Positions 46,670 through 57,059 of a stretch of 64,000 bases of DNA are shown here, in pieces. Position 1 is the first letter of the stretch; each line of letters begins with the position of its first letter. Under the pieces are notes generated by a model that was not told where the DNA came from, made no database searches, and worked only from the letters and a program-made list of their open reading frames with translations. Origin of the DNA: Hirsutella rhossiliensis (lineage: Eukaryota > Ascomycota > Sordariomycetes > Hypocreales > Ophiocordycipitaceae); the NCBI RefSeq assembly GCF_020360975.1, contig NW_025408667.1:10044001-10108000 (forward strand), written 5' to 3'. A program made the position numbers and the translations under genes.

Positions 46670-47154
46670 TCTCGCGATAAAAGATATAAGAAGTATATAA
46701 AAATATATAAAGGTAAAATTAAAAGTAAGGGGTTAGATAGGCAGGGTAGAGGGATTTAATTCTTATAGGAATAGTAATAAAGGTAGGGGAGTAATTATTA
46801 TATTGCCTTAATTATCTTTCTTTCCTCTATCTAACGCCCCTCTTTATACCCGTCTAGCACCTTAATTAATAAAGAAGATCCTACTTAAAGAAGCTACTAA
46901 TATCCTTTTAACTACTAAGCTTTTTACCGGTTTTTCCCTTACTTTCTAGCCGTTGCCGGTATATCCGTCTTATCTCTCGCTACCTCTATAGGAAGCTATC
47001 GCTACTTCTACTTCCCCTTATACCCCTACCCTCCTTTCTATACCTCTTTTTAGCTCCTTCTTCCTTCTTTTATACCGGGTGTTTTTAGCTTCCTAGGTCC
47101 CTTATACTAAGGGATATCTCCGAGAACTACGAAATTAGGCTACGCTTCGCGATA
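46670..47154 (-). repeat. Copia-2 right LTR (5' LTR)
   Basis: 485 bp, partner of 33120-33604, preceded on its internal side by the primer-site remnant (cgggcttataac) and followed by the ATTAT duplication. Confidence 0.93.
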
Positions 47155-48645
47155 ATTATAGTATTCTCCCTTAGTAGTAAGGGTAATAGTATAAGTTTAT
47201 TCTTATCTTTTATTTCTCTAGGTATTTCTTATTCTTTAAAGCTTATATCGTTAATACTTTGTTATTCCTCTTTAGGTTATTATCTAAGTTTTATAAGTAT
47301 AAGGGCTATATCTATATCTTTTTTACTATATTATTTATAGACTATTTATTATTATTATCGATTTTTATTTTATATATCTTCCTAGAATCGCTTACTATTT
47401 CTCTTAACCTAGTCTTAAGAGACTCCTTTAAGATAAGGGTATTTTAGTTTTACGAATTTAACTTATTTCTATATTTTAGGATCCCTTTATTATATTATTA
47501 TAAGGGTTTTCTTTAATAGCTTTAGGAACTATCTAGTACTATTTTTATCGCTTAAGTATACTATATATTTATTATTATAGTATATAGTCTAACTAAGGAG
47601 TTTATACTTTAGTTCCTATCTATTAGTAGCGTTTAGGTATTTCTTACCTTTTAAGGCTAGTATCTAGTAGGTTTTCTTCTCCTTATAAGGTTATCTATAT
47701 TCTTTAAAGTAATATCTAAGTTTCTTATAATTAAAATACTTTCCTTTACTTTTTTATATTATATCTAGATCTATCCTACTTAGGTTAGTTATATAAGTAT
47801 AGGTAATAAGAGTTTCGCGCTTCTTTTTATAGTTAGTGCGTTAGCTAAAGTTATTTCTATAAGAAGGGTTCTAGTTTCCTCTTCCTTATTTCTTTTCTTA
47901 ACGTTATATATACTATCTATCGTTAATTTATACTACTATAGTAATATAGTCCGAGAGGTTATTAAGTCGATTTTCCTTATAAAGCTTATCCTTAACTTCT
48001 TCTTTAAGCCTATCGTAGAATCGTAATATAAGGGGTTCGTTATCCTAATTAAGCTTTAAGGTAACTTAATAGAACTTCGTAGTATAATCCGATACTAAGA
48101 TCTTTTATCGGAGTTCTTAAAGTTTTTATTTAGCTTCTTATTCCTTATTAGTTATTTTAAATACCTTTATAATAGCTTCTTTAAATCCTTAGAAACTAAT
48201 AAAGACTTTATTTATTTTATTATCTTATTACGCTAGTTAGTTATCGAGAAAGTCTATTATAATAAGTCTAAACTAAGTAAGTACTATTCTAAATAAATAA
48301 TTTCCTATATAAAGTACTTTTTTAACTAGGTCTAAGAGTTTAGTAAGGTAAAACTAATAATAAGCCTTAAGTTAAGTAAGAAAGTCTTAAAGTATACTAT
48401 AAGTACTATTAAATAGTCTTAGCTATTTTAGTTTAACTACTTCTCTAAGGTCCTTAACTTATTTATTACCTCTTTTATTCCTAAGTAACTATACCTTATA
48501 TTAAAGGGTAATAATCTCGCGTATTATATCCTAAGGCAATATAATAGCTTTAGAGTTAGTTAATCTAGCTTACTATATAGGTATATTAATAGTTACGATA
48601 TTACTTAAAGTAACGCGGTATTATACTAAATAAGAGCTTTTAACG
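47155..48645 (-). pseudogene. Element B gag, decayed
   Basis: Continuation of element B beyond copia-2, homologous to 6700-8194, 52684-54366 and 62380-63870. The remnant of the Gag zinc knuckle is near 47680-47735. No open frame. Confidence 0.8.
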
Positions 48646-49095
48646 TATAACGACTAGTATTATTCTTAAGGGATAAACCTATCGAGGGGTTTATATTAGT
48701 AGATATAATAGGGCGTAGTTTAAGTAATAATAAGTATATTATATTAATAATAAGTTCGAGGTTATAGACTATAGACTATAACTAGGTAATTAAAATTAAA
48801 GATAGAATTATAATAAAGATCTATATTAAAAGCTAGAGAGCTATCTATCTAAAGAAGTAAAGGTAGGTAGCTATATATACTTATAAAGACTATCCTTAGA
48901 TTATAGGCCTAGCTATAATCCTTAATATTAGATCGTATAGAGTATAGTAATCCTATTAATCTTAGATTACTTAGATCTCTATAATCCTCTTAATCCTATA
49001 TCTATTAAATAGTTATACTAACTATTTATCCGTTAGACTATATTACGTGCTTAACGCGGTCGACTATTAGCGGCCTAGTAGCCGTAGTTATAATA
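48646..49095 (-). repeat. Element B right LTR (5' LTR), U3 type B
   Basis: 450 bp, partner of 17737-18186. Confidence 0.9.
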
Positions 49096-50680
49096 CTAAT
49101 ACGGAACTAAGTATAACTCTATATATAATAACTAAGGTTTCCTAAGGATTAAGGGAAACTCTAGTTAAGGGATTATATAGGCTACGATAAGCTTATAGTA
49201 GCTATCGACCTCTATAGCTAGCTATATAATGCCCTTAATTACCGTACCCTCTATTGCGCTTAAGGCGCCCTTTACTCGCCTTAGGGCGATCTTTTTTACC
49301 GGTACTTATATCTCTCGCATAAGCGCCTTATTAACTATAGCGTAGTACTAGTAGCCCTCGTCTATAAGGGCGGCGATAGGTAAGGAGTTATTAATTATAA
49401 CCTATATTAAAGTAGGCTCCTTTTCTATATAAGCGGATAATTCCTCCTTCTCTTTTACTAGTGCTAGTAATTAAGGCTCCGGAGCCTATCTTTACTTTAA
49501 AGCTACTCTTTTTCCTCTAGGCCTAAGGGCGCGGAGTCCTCTTCGTCGACTAAGGCAAGGAGCGGTTCTATCTTCGCTACTTAAACTACTATAGGCCGCT
49601 TAGCTAAAAGTAAGGGGCATTTTAATATAAAGTATATAGACGCGCTATAACGTAAGTAGCGGCCGTTAGCCTTCTTTTTCCTAATTTCTTCGCTCGTTAC
49701 TTACTTCGCCTACTACTTAGAGAGCGGAATAATATAGGGGGTATTTAATAACGACTTCCTACCGCGTTTAGCTCGGTCTATATAGGTAGCCGATATTAAG
49801 GTATCCCCGTTAGTATTAATAGTTAGCGATTCCTCTTATAGAGGGGCGGTAATCCTATTACCGCTATATAGCGTATACTTATAAAGCTTTTAGAAACGCG
49901 GCGTCTACTTATAGCCCTATACTACCTTTATTAACCGGCTTATATACTTACCGTAGTTAGTAGGTATAATTATAGGGATAAGTAGCTCTTATAGGGCCGG
50001 CGTAATTAAGTTCCGTAACTATATAAGCTTTACGCTATCTTCCTATACTATAGTTCCCGCTGCCTATAAGAGCGTCTCTTCGAAGTTAGGGAGGAATTTA
50101 CTAAAGGACTACCTATCCCTCTACCTAAGGGTCTATAGCTTATCCTACGCCTTCTCCCGCTCCTATACGTTGCTAAACGTATATATAAGATATTAAAAGA
50201 AGTCTTATAGGTCGCGTTTACCCTTAGGGCTACCCTTATCTTAGAATCCGGAGATCCTCTATATCTAGGGCTCTAGTAGTATATAAAGGAGCGAATACCA
50301 CGCTATATTATAATAGCCGTTTAGGCCCTATTTCTTATCTATTATAAACTTCGTCTATAGCTAGCTAAGAAAGAAGTAAAAGGACTTAGGCTTACTATCT
50401 TAAGTTAGCTAAGGAAGCGGCTTTTATATTAGTAGTACTACCGCTATAACCGGTATTACGGAGGTCGTAGGGGTTAACGCTAGTCTTATAGACGGCTCCC
50501 TTAGTATAGCGAGAACCTTATTCTTCTCGCTAGCCGTCGCGCTTTTAATTGCTTCTAGGATAGCTACGATACTTCCTATCCGCTTAAGGGGTAGCGGGGT
50601 GCTCCCTTAAGAAAGCAGCGCCCTTTCTAGGGAGATATCTATTAGGTCTATTAGTTAATAGCTTATACTATTATAGAGTA
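49096..50680 (-). pseudogene. Element C (part 2): protease and gag region, decayed
   Basis: Unlike any chromovirus segment here. It continues element C on the right of element B and is bounded on the right by an element C LTR start. GC and CG content match 12500-17700. By position it holds protease and Gag on the minus strand; I could not identify a clear active-site or zinc-knuckle motif. Confidence 0.55.
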
Positions 50681-50854
50681 GGTAGAGGTATATATATAGG
50701 TGCTGTCCGTTAAATAATATTAATAAGCTATATAGAGCTCTTTTATACGCGGCTAGCCTATATATATATATATAGGATCCGGCCCTTTATATATAACTAT
50801 ATAGTTTAGGCTATAGCCTAAGCCTATAACTTATAATAATTAAAGACTCTTATA
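50681..50854 (-). repeat. Element C right LTR (5' LTR), truncated to about 174 bp
   Basis: Matches in reverse 55725-55898 of C'. It contains the block ggctatagcctaagcctata and stops just after aaagactcttata, where element E sequence begins without an LTR. Confidence 0.65.
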
Positions 50855-52526
50855 AAAAGTAGCTAGTATATTTATAAGTTTAAATAGTATTACTAGATAT
50901 TTAAATAGTCTAAATTTCGTTTTAAAGGCTATTATTTATTTATATCTTTTTTTTATATATATTAAGTTATAAGCGCCTTTAAGGCTAAGGGCTATAAACT
51001 ATTTTTTACTATATAGTCGATCTTATAGTTCCGATATAAGTAGTAATAGTATTCGGTCTTTTATTATAATATTATTTAAGCGTTTATAGTTAATAATTAG
51101 TTATAGCTTACTATTTTTCTTTAAAATAAATATAACTAAATAGCTTATTTTAGATATTAACGTTTATATATATCCTTTTTATAGATTCTTATTAAGGTAG
51201 TTATATAGCGTTTATAGTTACTTTTCGTTTAAGTTATAGATCTTATAAAACGTTAGCGTTATTCTATCTTTAAGATAAATTTTATAGTCCTATTAGCTAT
51301 ATTTAGGTAACCCTATCTTAAGTTCTTCTTTAAAGAGTTTATTATATTTTTAGTATTCCTAAGGGATATTCTTTATTCTATCTTATAGGCTTTATTCTTT
51401 TTCTTAAGAGCTAGTTTCTCTTAACTTAAGCTTTTTATTAATTTATTTAAGGTCTTTCTTTAAAGTAGTAATAACTCTTTAAATCTTTATATTATATCCT
51501 TTATTTTATTTATATTAAGTACTAGGTTATATAGCTATATTAGTTAGTATATAAGTCTTATTAGTCGATTTTATTATATCCGCTAGTTTAGTTACTATTT
51601 TCGTTTATATTACTAAAGCCTATAATAATTTACTTAAACGGTTATCCTTTTTATTTTATTTAATAGCTAAATTATTATAAAATTTTACTTTCTTTTAAAT
51701 CTATTAGTCTTAGAAACTTATATCTTTATTTTAATATAGCTAGCTAGTTTTCTAGTTAATTAATAAGTTACTCTCTTATAGATATAAAAGCCTTAATATA
51801 AGGTTATATTCTTTAATATTTATAATATTAAAGTTAACTTATTTATTATAGCCTTAGATATTAATATTAAGGTAATTAATCTCTATATTAATAATTCTAT
51901 TATTATAGTTAAAGGCCTCTCCTTTAATATTTATAAGTTTATATAGATCTTTCTTATATCTCTATATAAGTTAATAACGATTAATAACTTTAAGTAAAAC
52001 GTAATTACTTATTATACTATAATCTAAAAGTATATATATATAATATCCCGCGATTTAAATATCTAATACTTTTTAGTTACTATAGCTTACTATTACTATA
52101 TATAGGGTCCTTAGATCTTATTATATCGTGCTAGTCTATAGCCCTTTTATAGATAGCGTACCTCGTTTTTTACTTAGTCCTTATTTATTTTATTTAGGTA
52201 TTCTTCTTTAATTTATTATTAATATCGTTTCTTTATATTTTTATTATATAGTATTATATCGGGGCTTAAGAGACTAATTTCTTATAGCTAATTAAAGATT
52301 TCTTATTTCTTAACGCTATATTATTTATATTATATTACTTCGTAGTTAATTATATACTATACTTTATAATTCTATTTATTTTTATACTAAAAGTTAAGTT
52401 TTCGTTTAGCGTCTTTTTATTTTTTATATAGTATTTTTATATCGATTTTTCCTTAGTTAAATATAGCTTATAGCCTTTATATATATTACTAATAATATTT
52501 TAGTATACCGTTATATCGTTTATACT

Positions 52527-52683
52527 ATAGAAGCTATCGCTACTTCTACTTCCCCTCTTACCCCTACCCTCCTCTCTATACCTCCTTTTAGCTCCTTCCT
52601 TAAAACCTGTTTTTTAGCTTCCTAGGTTCCTTATACTAAGAGATATCTCTAAGAACTACGAAATTAAGCTACGCTTCGCGATA
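52527..52683 (-). repeat. Copia LTR fragment replacing part of element E gag
   Basis: About 157 bp matching the right part of the copia LTR (from ggaagctatcgc to cttcgcgata). The flanks correspond to positions 61707 and 62669 of element F, so about 960 bp of host sequence is absent. The left junction shares atag with the LTR, which points to a deletion by recombination. Confidence 0.8.
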
Positions 52684-53732
52684 CTAGTTCTATAAATTTA
52701 ACTTATTTCTATATTTTAAGATCCCTTTATTATATTATTATAAGGGTTTTCCTTAGTAGCTTTAAGAACTATCTAATACTATTCTTATTACTTAAGTATA
52801 CTATATATTTATTATTATAATATATAGTTTAACTAAGGAGTTTATACTTTAGTTCCTATCTATTAATAGAGTTTAGGTATTTCTTACCTTTTAAGGCTAG
52901 TACTTAATAAGTTTTCTTCTCCTTATAAGGTTATCTATATTCTTTAAAGTAATATCTAAGTTTCCTATAGTTAAAATACTTTCCTTTACTTTTTTATATT
53001 ATATTTAGATCTATCTTACCTAGGTTAATTATATAAGTATAGGTAATAGGAGTTTTATACGTCTTTTTATAATTAGTACGTTAGTTAAAGTTATTTTTAT
53101 AAAAAGGGTTTTAATTTCCTCTTCCTTATTTCTTTTCTTAGTATTATATATACTATCTATCGTCGATTTATATTACTATAGTAATATAGTCTAAGAGGTT
53201 ATTAGGTCGATTTTCCTTATAAAGCTTATCTTTAATTTCTTTTTTAAGCTTATTATAAAATTATAATATAAGGGGTTCGTCGTCCTAATTAAGCTTTAAG
53301 GTAACTTAACGGAACTTTATAGTATAATCTAATATTAAGATCTTTTATTAAAGTTCTTAGAGTTTCTATTTAGCTTCTCGTTCCTTATTAGTTATTCTAA
53401 ATACCTTTATAATAGCTTCTTTAAATCCTTAAAAACTAGTAAAGACTTTATCTATCTTATTATCTTATTACGCTAGTTAGTTATTAAGAAAGTCCTTTAT
53501 AATAAGTCTAAACTAAGTAAGTACCGTTCTAAATAAATAATTTCCTATATAAAGTACTTTTTTAACTAGGTCTAAGAGTTTAGTAAGGTAAAACTAATAG
53601 TAGGCCTTAAGTTAAGTAAGAAAGTCTTAAAGCGTGCTATAAGTACTATTAAATAGTCCTAGCTATTTTAGTTTAACTACTTTTCTAAGGTCCCTAACTT
53701 ATCCGTTACCTCCTTTATTCCTAAGTAACTAT

Positions 53733-54208
53733 TATCGCGAAGCGTAGCTTAATTTTATAGTTCTTAGAGATATCCCTTAGTACGAGGGACCTAGGAAGCT
53801 AAAAAATAGGTTTTAAGGAAGGAGCTAAAAGGAGGTATAGAGAGGAGGGTAGGGGTAAGAGGGGAAGTAGAAGTAGCGATAGCTTCCTATAGAGGTAGCG
53901 AGAGATAAGACGGATATGCCGGCAACGGCTAGAAAGGAGGGGAAAACCCGGCAAAAAGCTCGGTAGTTAAAGGGACATTAGTAGCTTCTTTAAGCAGGAT
54001 CTTCTTTATTAATTAAGATACTAAACGGGTATAAAGAGGGGCGTTAGATAGAGGAAAGAAGGATAGTTAAGGCAATATAATAATTACTCCCCTACCGTAA
54101 TTACTGCTCCTATAAGAATTAAATCTCTCTGCCCTGCCTATCCGACCCCTTACTTTTAATTTCACCTTTATACATTTTTATATACTTCTCGTATCTCTCT
54201 TCGCGAGA
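53733..54208 (+). repeat. Solo copia LTR in element E
   Basis: 476 bp, reverse of the copia-1/copia-2 LTRs (tatcgcgaag...cttcgcgaga), flanked by ACTAT at 53728-53732 and 54209-54213. The empty site is seen in element B near 48485-48500. It arose from LTR-LTR recombination of a full element. Mutation is lighter than in its host. Confidence 0.93.
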
Positions 54209-54366
54209 ACTATACCTTATATTAAAGGGTAATAATCTCGCGGATTATATCCTAAGGCAATATAATAGCTCTAAATTTAGTTAATCTAGCTTACTATATA
54301 GGTATATTAATAGTTATAATATTACTTAAAGTAACGCGGTATTATATTAAATAAGAGCTTTTAATA

Positions 54367-54816
54367 TATAATAACTAGTATTATTCCTAAGGGATAAACC
54401 TATTAAGCGGTTTATATTAGTAGATATAATAAGGCGTAGTCTAAGTAATAATAAGTATATTATATTAGTAAGAAGTTAGAGGTTATAGACTATAGGCTAT
54501 AACTAAGTAATTAAAATTAAAAATAGAATCGTAATAAAGATCTATATTAAAAGCTAGAGAGCTATTTATTTAAAAGAGTAAAAGTAGGTAGCTATATATA
54601 CCTATAAAGACTATCCTTAGATTATAGGCCTAGCTATAATCCCTAATATTAGATTATATAAAGCGTAGTAATCCTATTAATCCTAGATTACTTAGATCTT
54701 TACGATCCCCTTAATCTTATATCTATTAAATAGTTATACTAACTATTTATCTATTAGACCGTATTACGTACTTAACGCGGTCGACCGTTAGCGGCCTAGT
54801 AGCCGTGGTTATAATA
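54367..54816 (-). repeat. Element E right LTR (5' LTR), U3 type B
   Basis: 450 bp, same variant as the element B LTRs. It is followed at once by C' sequence, so E inserted into C'. Confidence 0.88.
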
Positions 54817-55271
54817 CCTATACTTAGCGCTTATACTATAGGAGGTTAGCGGAAAACGCCTATTACGCGTGCTTAACTATAGACTTACGGGGGTAGCGGA
54901 GATAGAGGCGGGGGCCGAAGGGCTAGGTATTATAGAAAGCGGCGGGGATAGCGTTATTACCTTAAAAGGCGATATAAGGGTAGCTAGCGTAGCGGAGGTA
55001 GTAGCGGCGGCGGTAGGCGCGGTAGTAGGGGCGCGGGAGGGAGCAGCGGTAGTAGCGGAGCCGTCGTCGGCCGTGCCTAGCACGGCGTCGATAAACGACT
55101 CTATACGCTCCGAGAAAGAGGAGGCGGAGGAGAAGGAGGTAGATATATCTAGCGCGGAAGTTAGTATTACGGATTATAGCCTCCCGCTCTATAAAGTAAG
55201 GAACTTACTAGTTAAAGTTATTATTATTATTAAGGCTATTATTACTATTATAGCTACTACTATAAGTATAC
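54817..55271 (-). pseudogene. C' fragment: start of the element C accessory frame, opposite strand to that element's pol
   Basis: Inverted second copy of 12520-12980. The Ala/Thr/Pro-rich frame at 54877-55083 matches 12711-12917 residue for residue over most of its length. Conservation of an open frame in two independently mutated copies suggests real coding on this strand. The opposite strand is also open over 54869-55276 (135 codons), because Ala/Pro/Thr codons read backwards give few stops. The Cys-rich part is missing, cut off by element E. Confidence 0.5.
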
Positions 55272-55898
55272 GTTAATAAAGCGGCCTATATAGCTAGGAA
55301 CGAACTAACGCCCTAGGTAAAGCGGAACTTACTTATTACTATTACTACTATAGTTAAAGAAGGAAGAAAAGAAAAGGAAGGAGGAAGGGAGGATATAGCC
55401 TTATATACCCCTTAGTAGAGGGGGCTGCCTAAGGCTAAGGGGACGGGTAACCTAGGGCTTACGTAGGTCTAAGCCGGCCGCCGGCTACCTAGGGGCGTAT
55501 ATAATAGGTTACGCCCTTATTTAAACGGCTAGCCGGCTAATAAGTATAGAGCTAGGTTACGGCTGCTTAGGCTAATAAGCGCGGGGATAATAAGGCTAGT
55601 AAGGCTAGTATAATTAATAGGAAAAAGGCAGGGTAAAGCTAGCGGTATAAGCCTAATAGTATAGAGGCTATTAATAAGGTAGCGCCGCGCCGCGCTTAAG
55701 GGAAGGTATTATATAAGAGTCTTTAACTATTATAGGTTATAGGCTTAGGCTATAGCCTAAGCTATATAAGTTATATACGGAGGGCCGGATCCTATACTTA
55801 TATATATAGGCTAGCTATATATAAAAGAGCTCTATATAGCTTATTAATATTATCTTATAAACGGCACCTATATATACGCTTTTACTTACTTTATAATA
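55272..55898 (+). repeat. C' LTR (3' LTR of an inverted element C copy)
   Basis: About 627 bp and the most complete LTR of this family here: its left part matches 12025-12519 and its right part 50681-50854, both reversed. GC-rich gccggc tracts lie at 55470-55540. The inner boundary is approximate. Confidence 0.7.
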
Positions 55899-56491
55899 CC
55901 TAGCTATTTAAGCTTATACTTATTAAAGAGTTATTAATCGCTTATATCTATATTTATATTAATATTATACTTATATAAAGGTAGTAGTATAAATATTAAG
56001 GGTATACTATTTACTTTCTTTATAAGGTTAGCTTAGTATATAATTAGCTCTTACTTTTACTATAAGAGCTAAATACTATATTACTACGTCGTATTAATAT
56101 ATTATCCTATATAAGTCTTAGCTAGTAATTTACTCGCTAGTTCTATATATATAGCTAAGCTATTATAATATAGCTTAACTACTTATATTACTACTATCCT
56201 AGCTATTAATATATAGTTATTAATAAAGAGTAATTAAGCTAACTACCTTAAGATAGTAATATATTAAATATTATCCCTTAAAGTTAGGTAGAGGCTACCG
56301 ATATTAAACCTAAGGAAGATTAAAAGGTAGAGCTTAACTTAAAAGATATAGCTATAGTACTAGACCTATTAGCTAAAGATATAAAGCTTAATACTTTATA
56401 TACTATCCTTATTAAATACTTAGATTTAAAGCTTCTTATAAACGCTTACGCTATAGCTTAATATAAACTATATACCTTAAATATATAATAT
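55899..56491 (+). pseudogene. Fragment resembling the region upstream of the helicase in fungal Helitron proteins
   Basis: One plus-strand frame from 55901 to 56491, interrupted only by TAA/TAG of CAA/CAG/TGG type. Readable pieces, allowing RIP changes His to Tyr and Arg to stop, include K-E-L-L-I-A-Y, Y-K-Y-x-G-Y-T-I-Y-F-L, V-Y-N, E-L-N-T-I-L-L-R-R, F-T-R-x-F and L-S-x-L-P-x-D. From memory, this order (ELLIARVH, YKYRGH, LPLLPxEL, RQFTRQFRVRR, LPEDG) is typical of the DUF6570 region of fungal Helitron helicase proteins. It is bounded by the C' LTR on the left and element F on the right. No Rep or helicase motif lies within the fragment. Confidence 0.55.
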
Positions 56492-56955
56492 TATAACGAC
56501 CGGTGTTATTCCTAAGGGATAAACCTATCGAGGGGTTTATATTAGTAGATATAATAGGGCGTGGTCTAAGCAATAATAAGTATATTACGTTAGTAATAAG
56601 TTAGAGGTCGTAGACCGTAGACTATAACTAGGTAATTAGAATTAAAGATAAATCGTAATAAAGATCTATATTAAAAGCTATCGAGCTATCTATCTAAAGG
56701 AGTATTCCGTTCCTTCCTTATATATCTCGAGAGCTTCCCTAGATCGCCGAGAGCACTAGGTGATCCCGTCGCCTAGGAGCGCTAGGGCGCTAGAGCGATC
56801 CTAGGATCCTAGCCGTAGAGCGTTAGAGCGCTAGAGTAACCCGTCGCTCTAAACTTAATTGGCCCGTCGGTCCGTCTAATGTTCCTTGCTCCCTACGTTA
56901 CGTATCCTCGTAATATATGCTAGTCCCCGCGGTTCGCTAGACCGTGGTCGTAATA
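56492..56955 (-). repeat. Element F left LTR (3' LTR), U3 type F
   Basis: 464 bp. The first about 210 bp on the plus strand match the other chromovirus LTRs. The remainder (56705-56930, U3 in element sense) is unrelated to types A and B, GC-rich, and contains short repeats of agcgctaga/gagcg type at 56745-56850. The end gtggtcgtaata matches the others again. Confidence 0.85.
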
Positions 56956-57059
56956 GGATACCTCCCTTCTTTTTAGTCTTGCCCTTAAGACCTACTGCCT
57001 TAGCCGCCGTATATAAATATACCCTTATCGCGTTATACGTAAGTATATCGTTCTTTATT

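Larger units (their letters stand above)
33120..47154 (-). mobile_element. Copia-2: Ty1/copia retrotransposon, RIP-mutated, carrying gypsy element D
   Basis: Same family as copia-1, with 485-bp LTRs at 33120-33604 and 46670-47154 and a perfect 5-bp duplication. Its own sequence is 33120-35801 and 43611-47154, alignable to copia-1 along Gag and Pol. RIP-type transitions are dense (CAG/CAA to TAG/TAA, TGG to TAG), but GC stays higher than in the chromoviruses. It carries no hAT insertion and so preserves the empty site. Confidence 0.93.
17737..49095 (-). mobile_element. Element B: Ty3/gypsy chromovirus expanded to 31 kb by nested insertions
   Basis: Two 450-bp LTRs (17737-18186, 48646-49095) bound one chromovirus in minus orientation, inserted into element C. 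The flanking 5-mers are TTAGT (17732-17736) and CTAAT (49096-49100), which differ by two transitions and may both derive from CTAGT. Its own sequence is 18187-18238, 27737-33119 and 47155-48645. The rest is copia-1 with hAT, and copia-2 with element D. Element C sequence is found on both sides (pol to the left, protease/gag to the right), which supports the pairing of these LTRs. Confidence 0.85.
50855..54816 (-). mobile_element. Element E: truncated chromovirus (protease to 5' LTR)
   Basis: Homologous to 30790-33119 plus 47155-49095 of element B. It starts inside reverse transcriptase just upstream (in gene sense) of the YLDD box, so the catalytic box, RNase H, integrase and 3' LTR are missing. 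It contains a copia LTR fragment replacing about 960 bp of gag (52527-52683) and a solo copia LTR (53733-54208). The 5' LTR at 54367-54816 is of type B. RIP is heavy. Confidence 0.85.

Noticed and set aside
47259..47447. 62-codon plus-strand frame; similar ones at 56886-57158, 58589-58804, 61529-61783 and 62556-62741
   Set aside because: Hydrophobic Tyr/Ile/Leu-rich translations of RIP-mutated DNA on the strand opposite to gag-pol. The composition follows the AT bias, and the frames are not conserved between copies.
55899..56491. Possible host gene fragment
   Set aside because: The motif order fits a Helitron-type protein better, and both flanks are transposon ends. No other host-like sequence is present.
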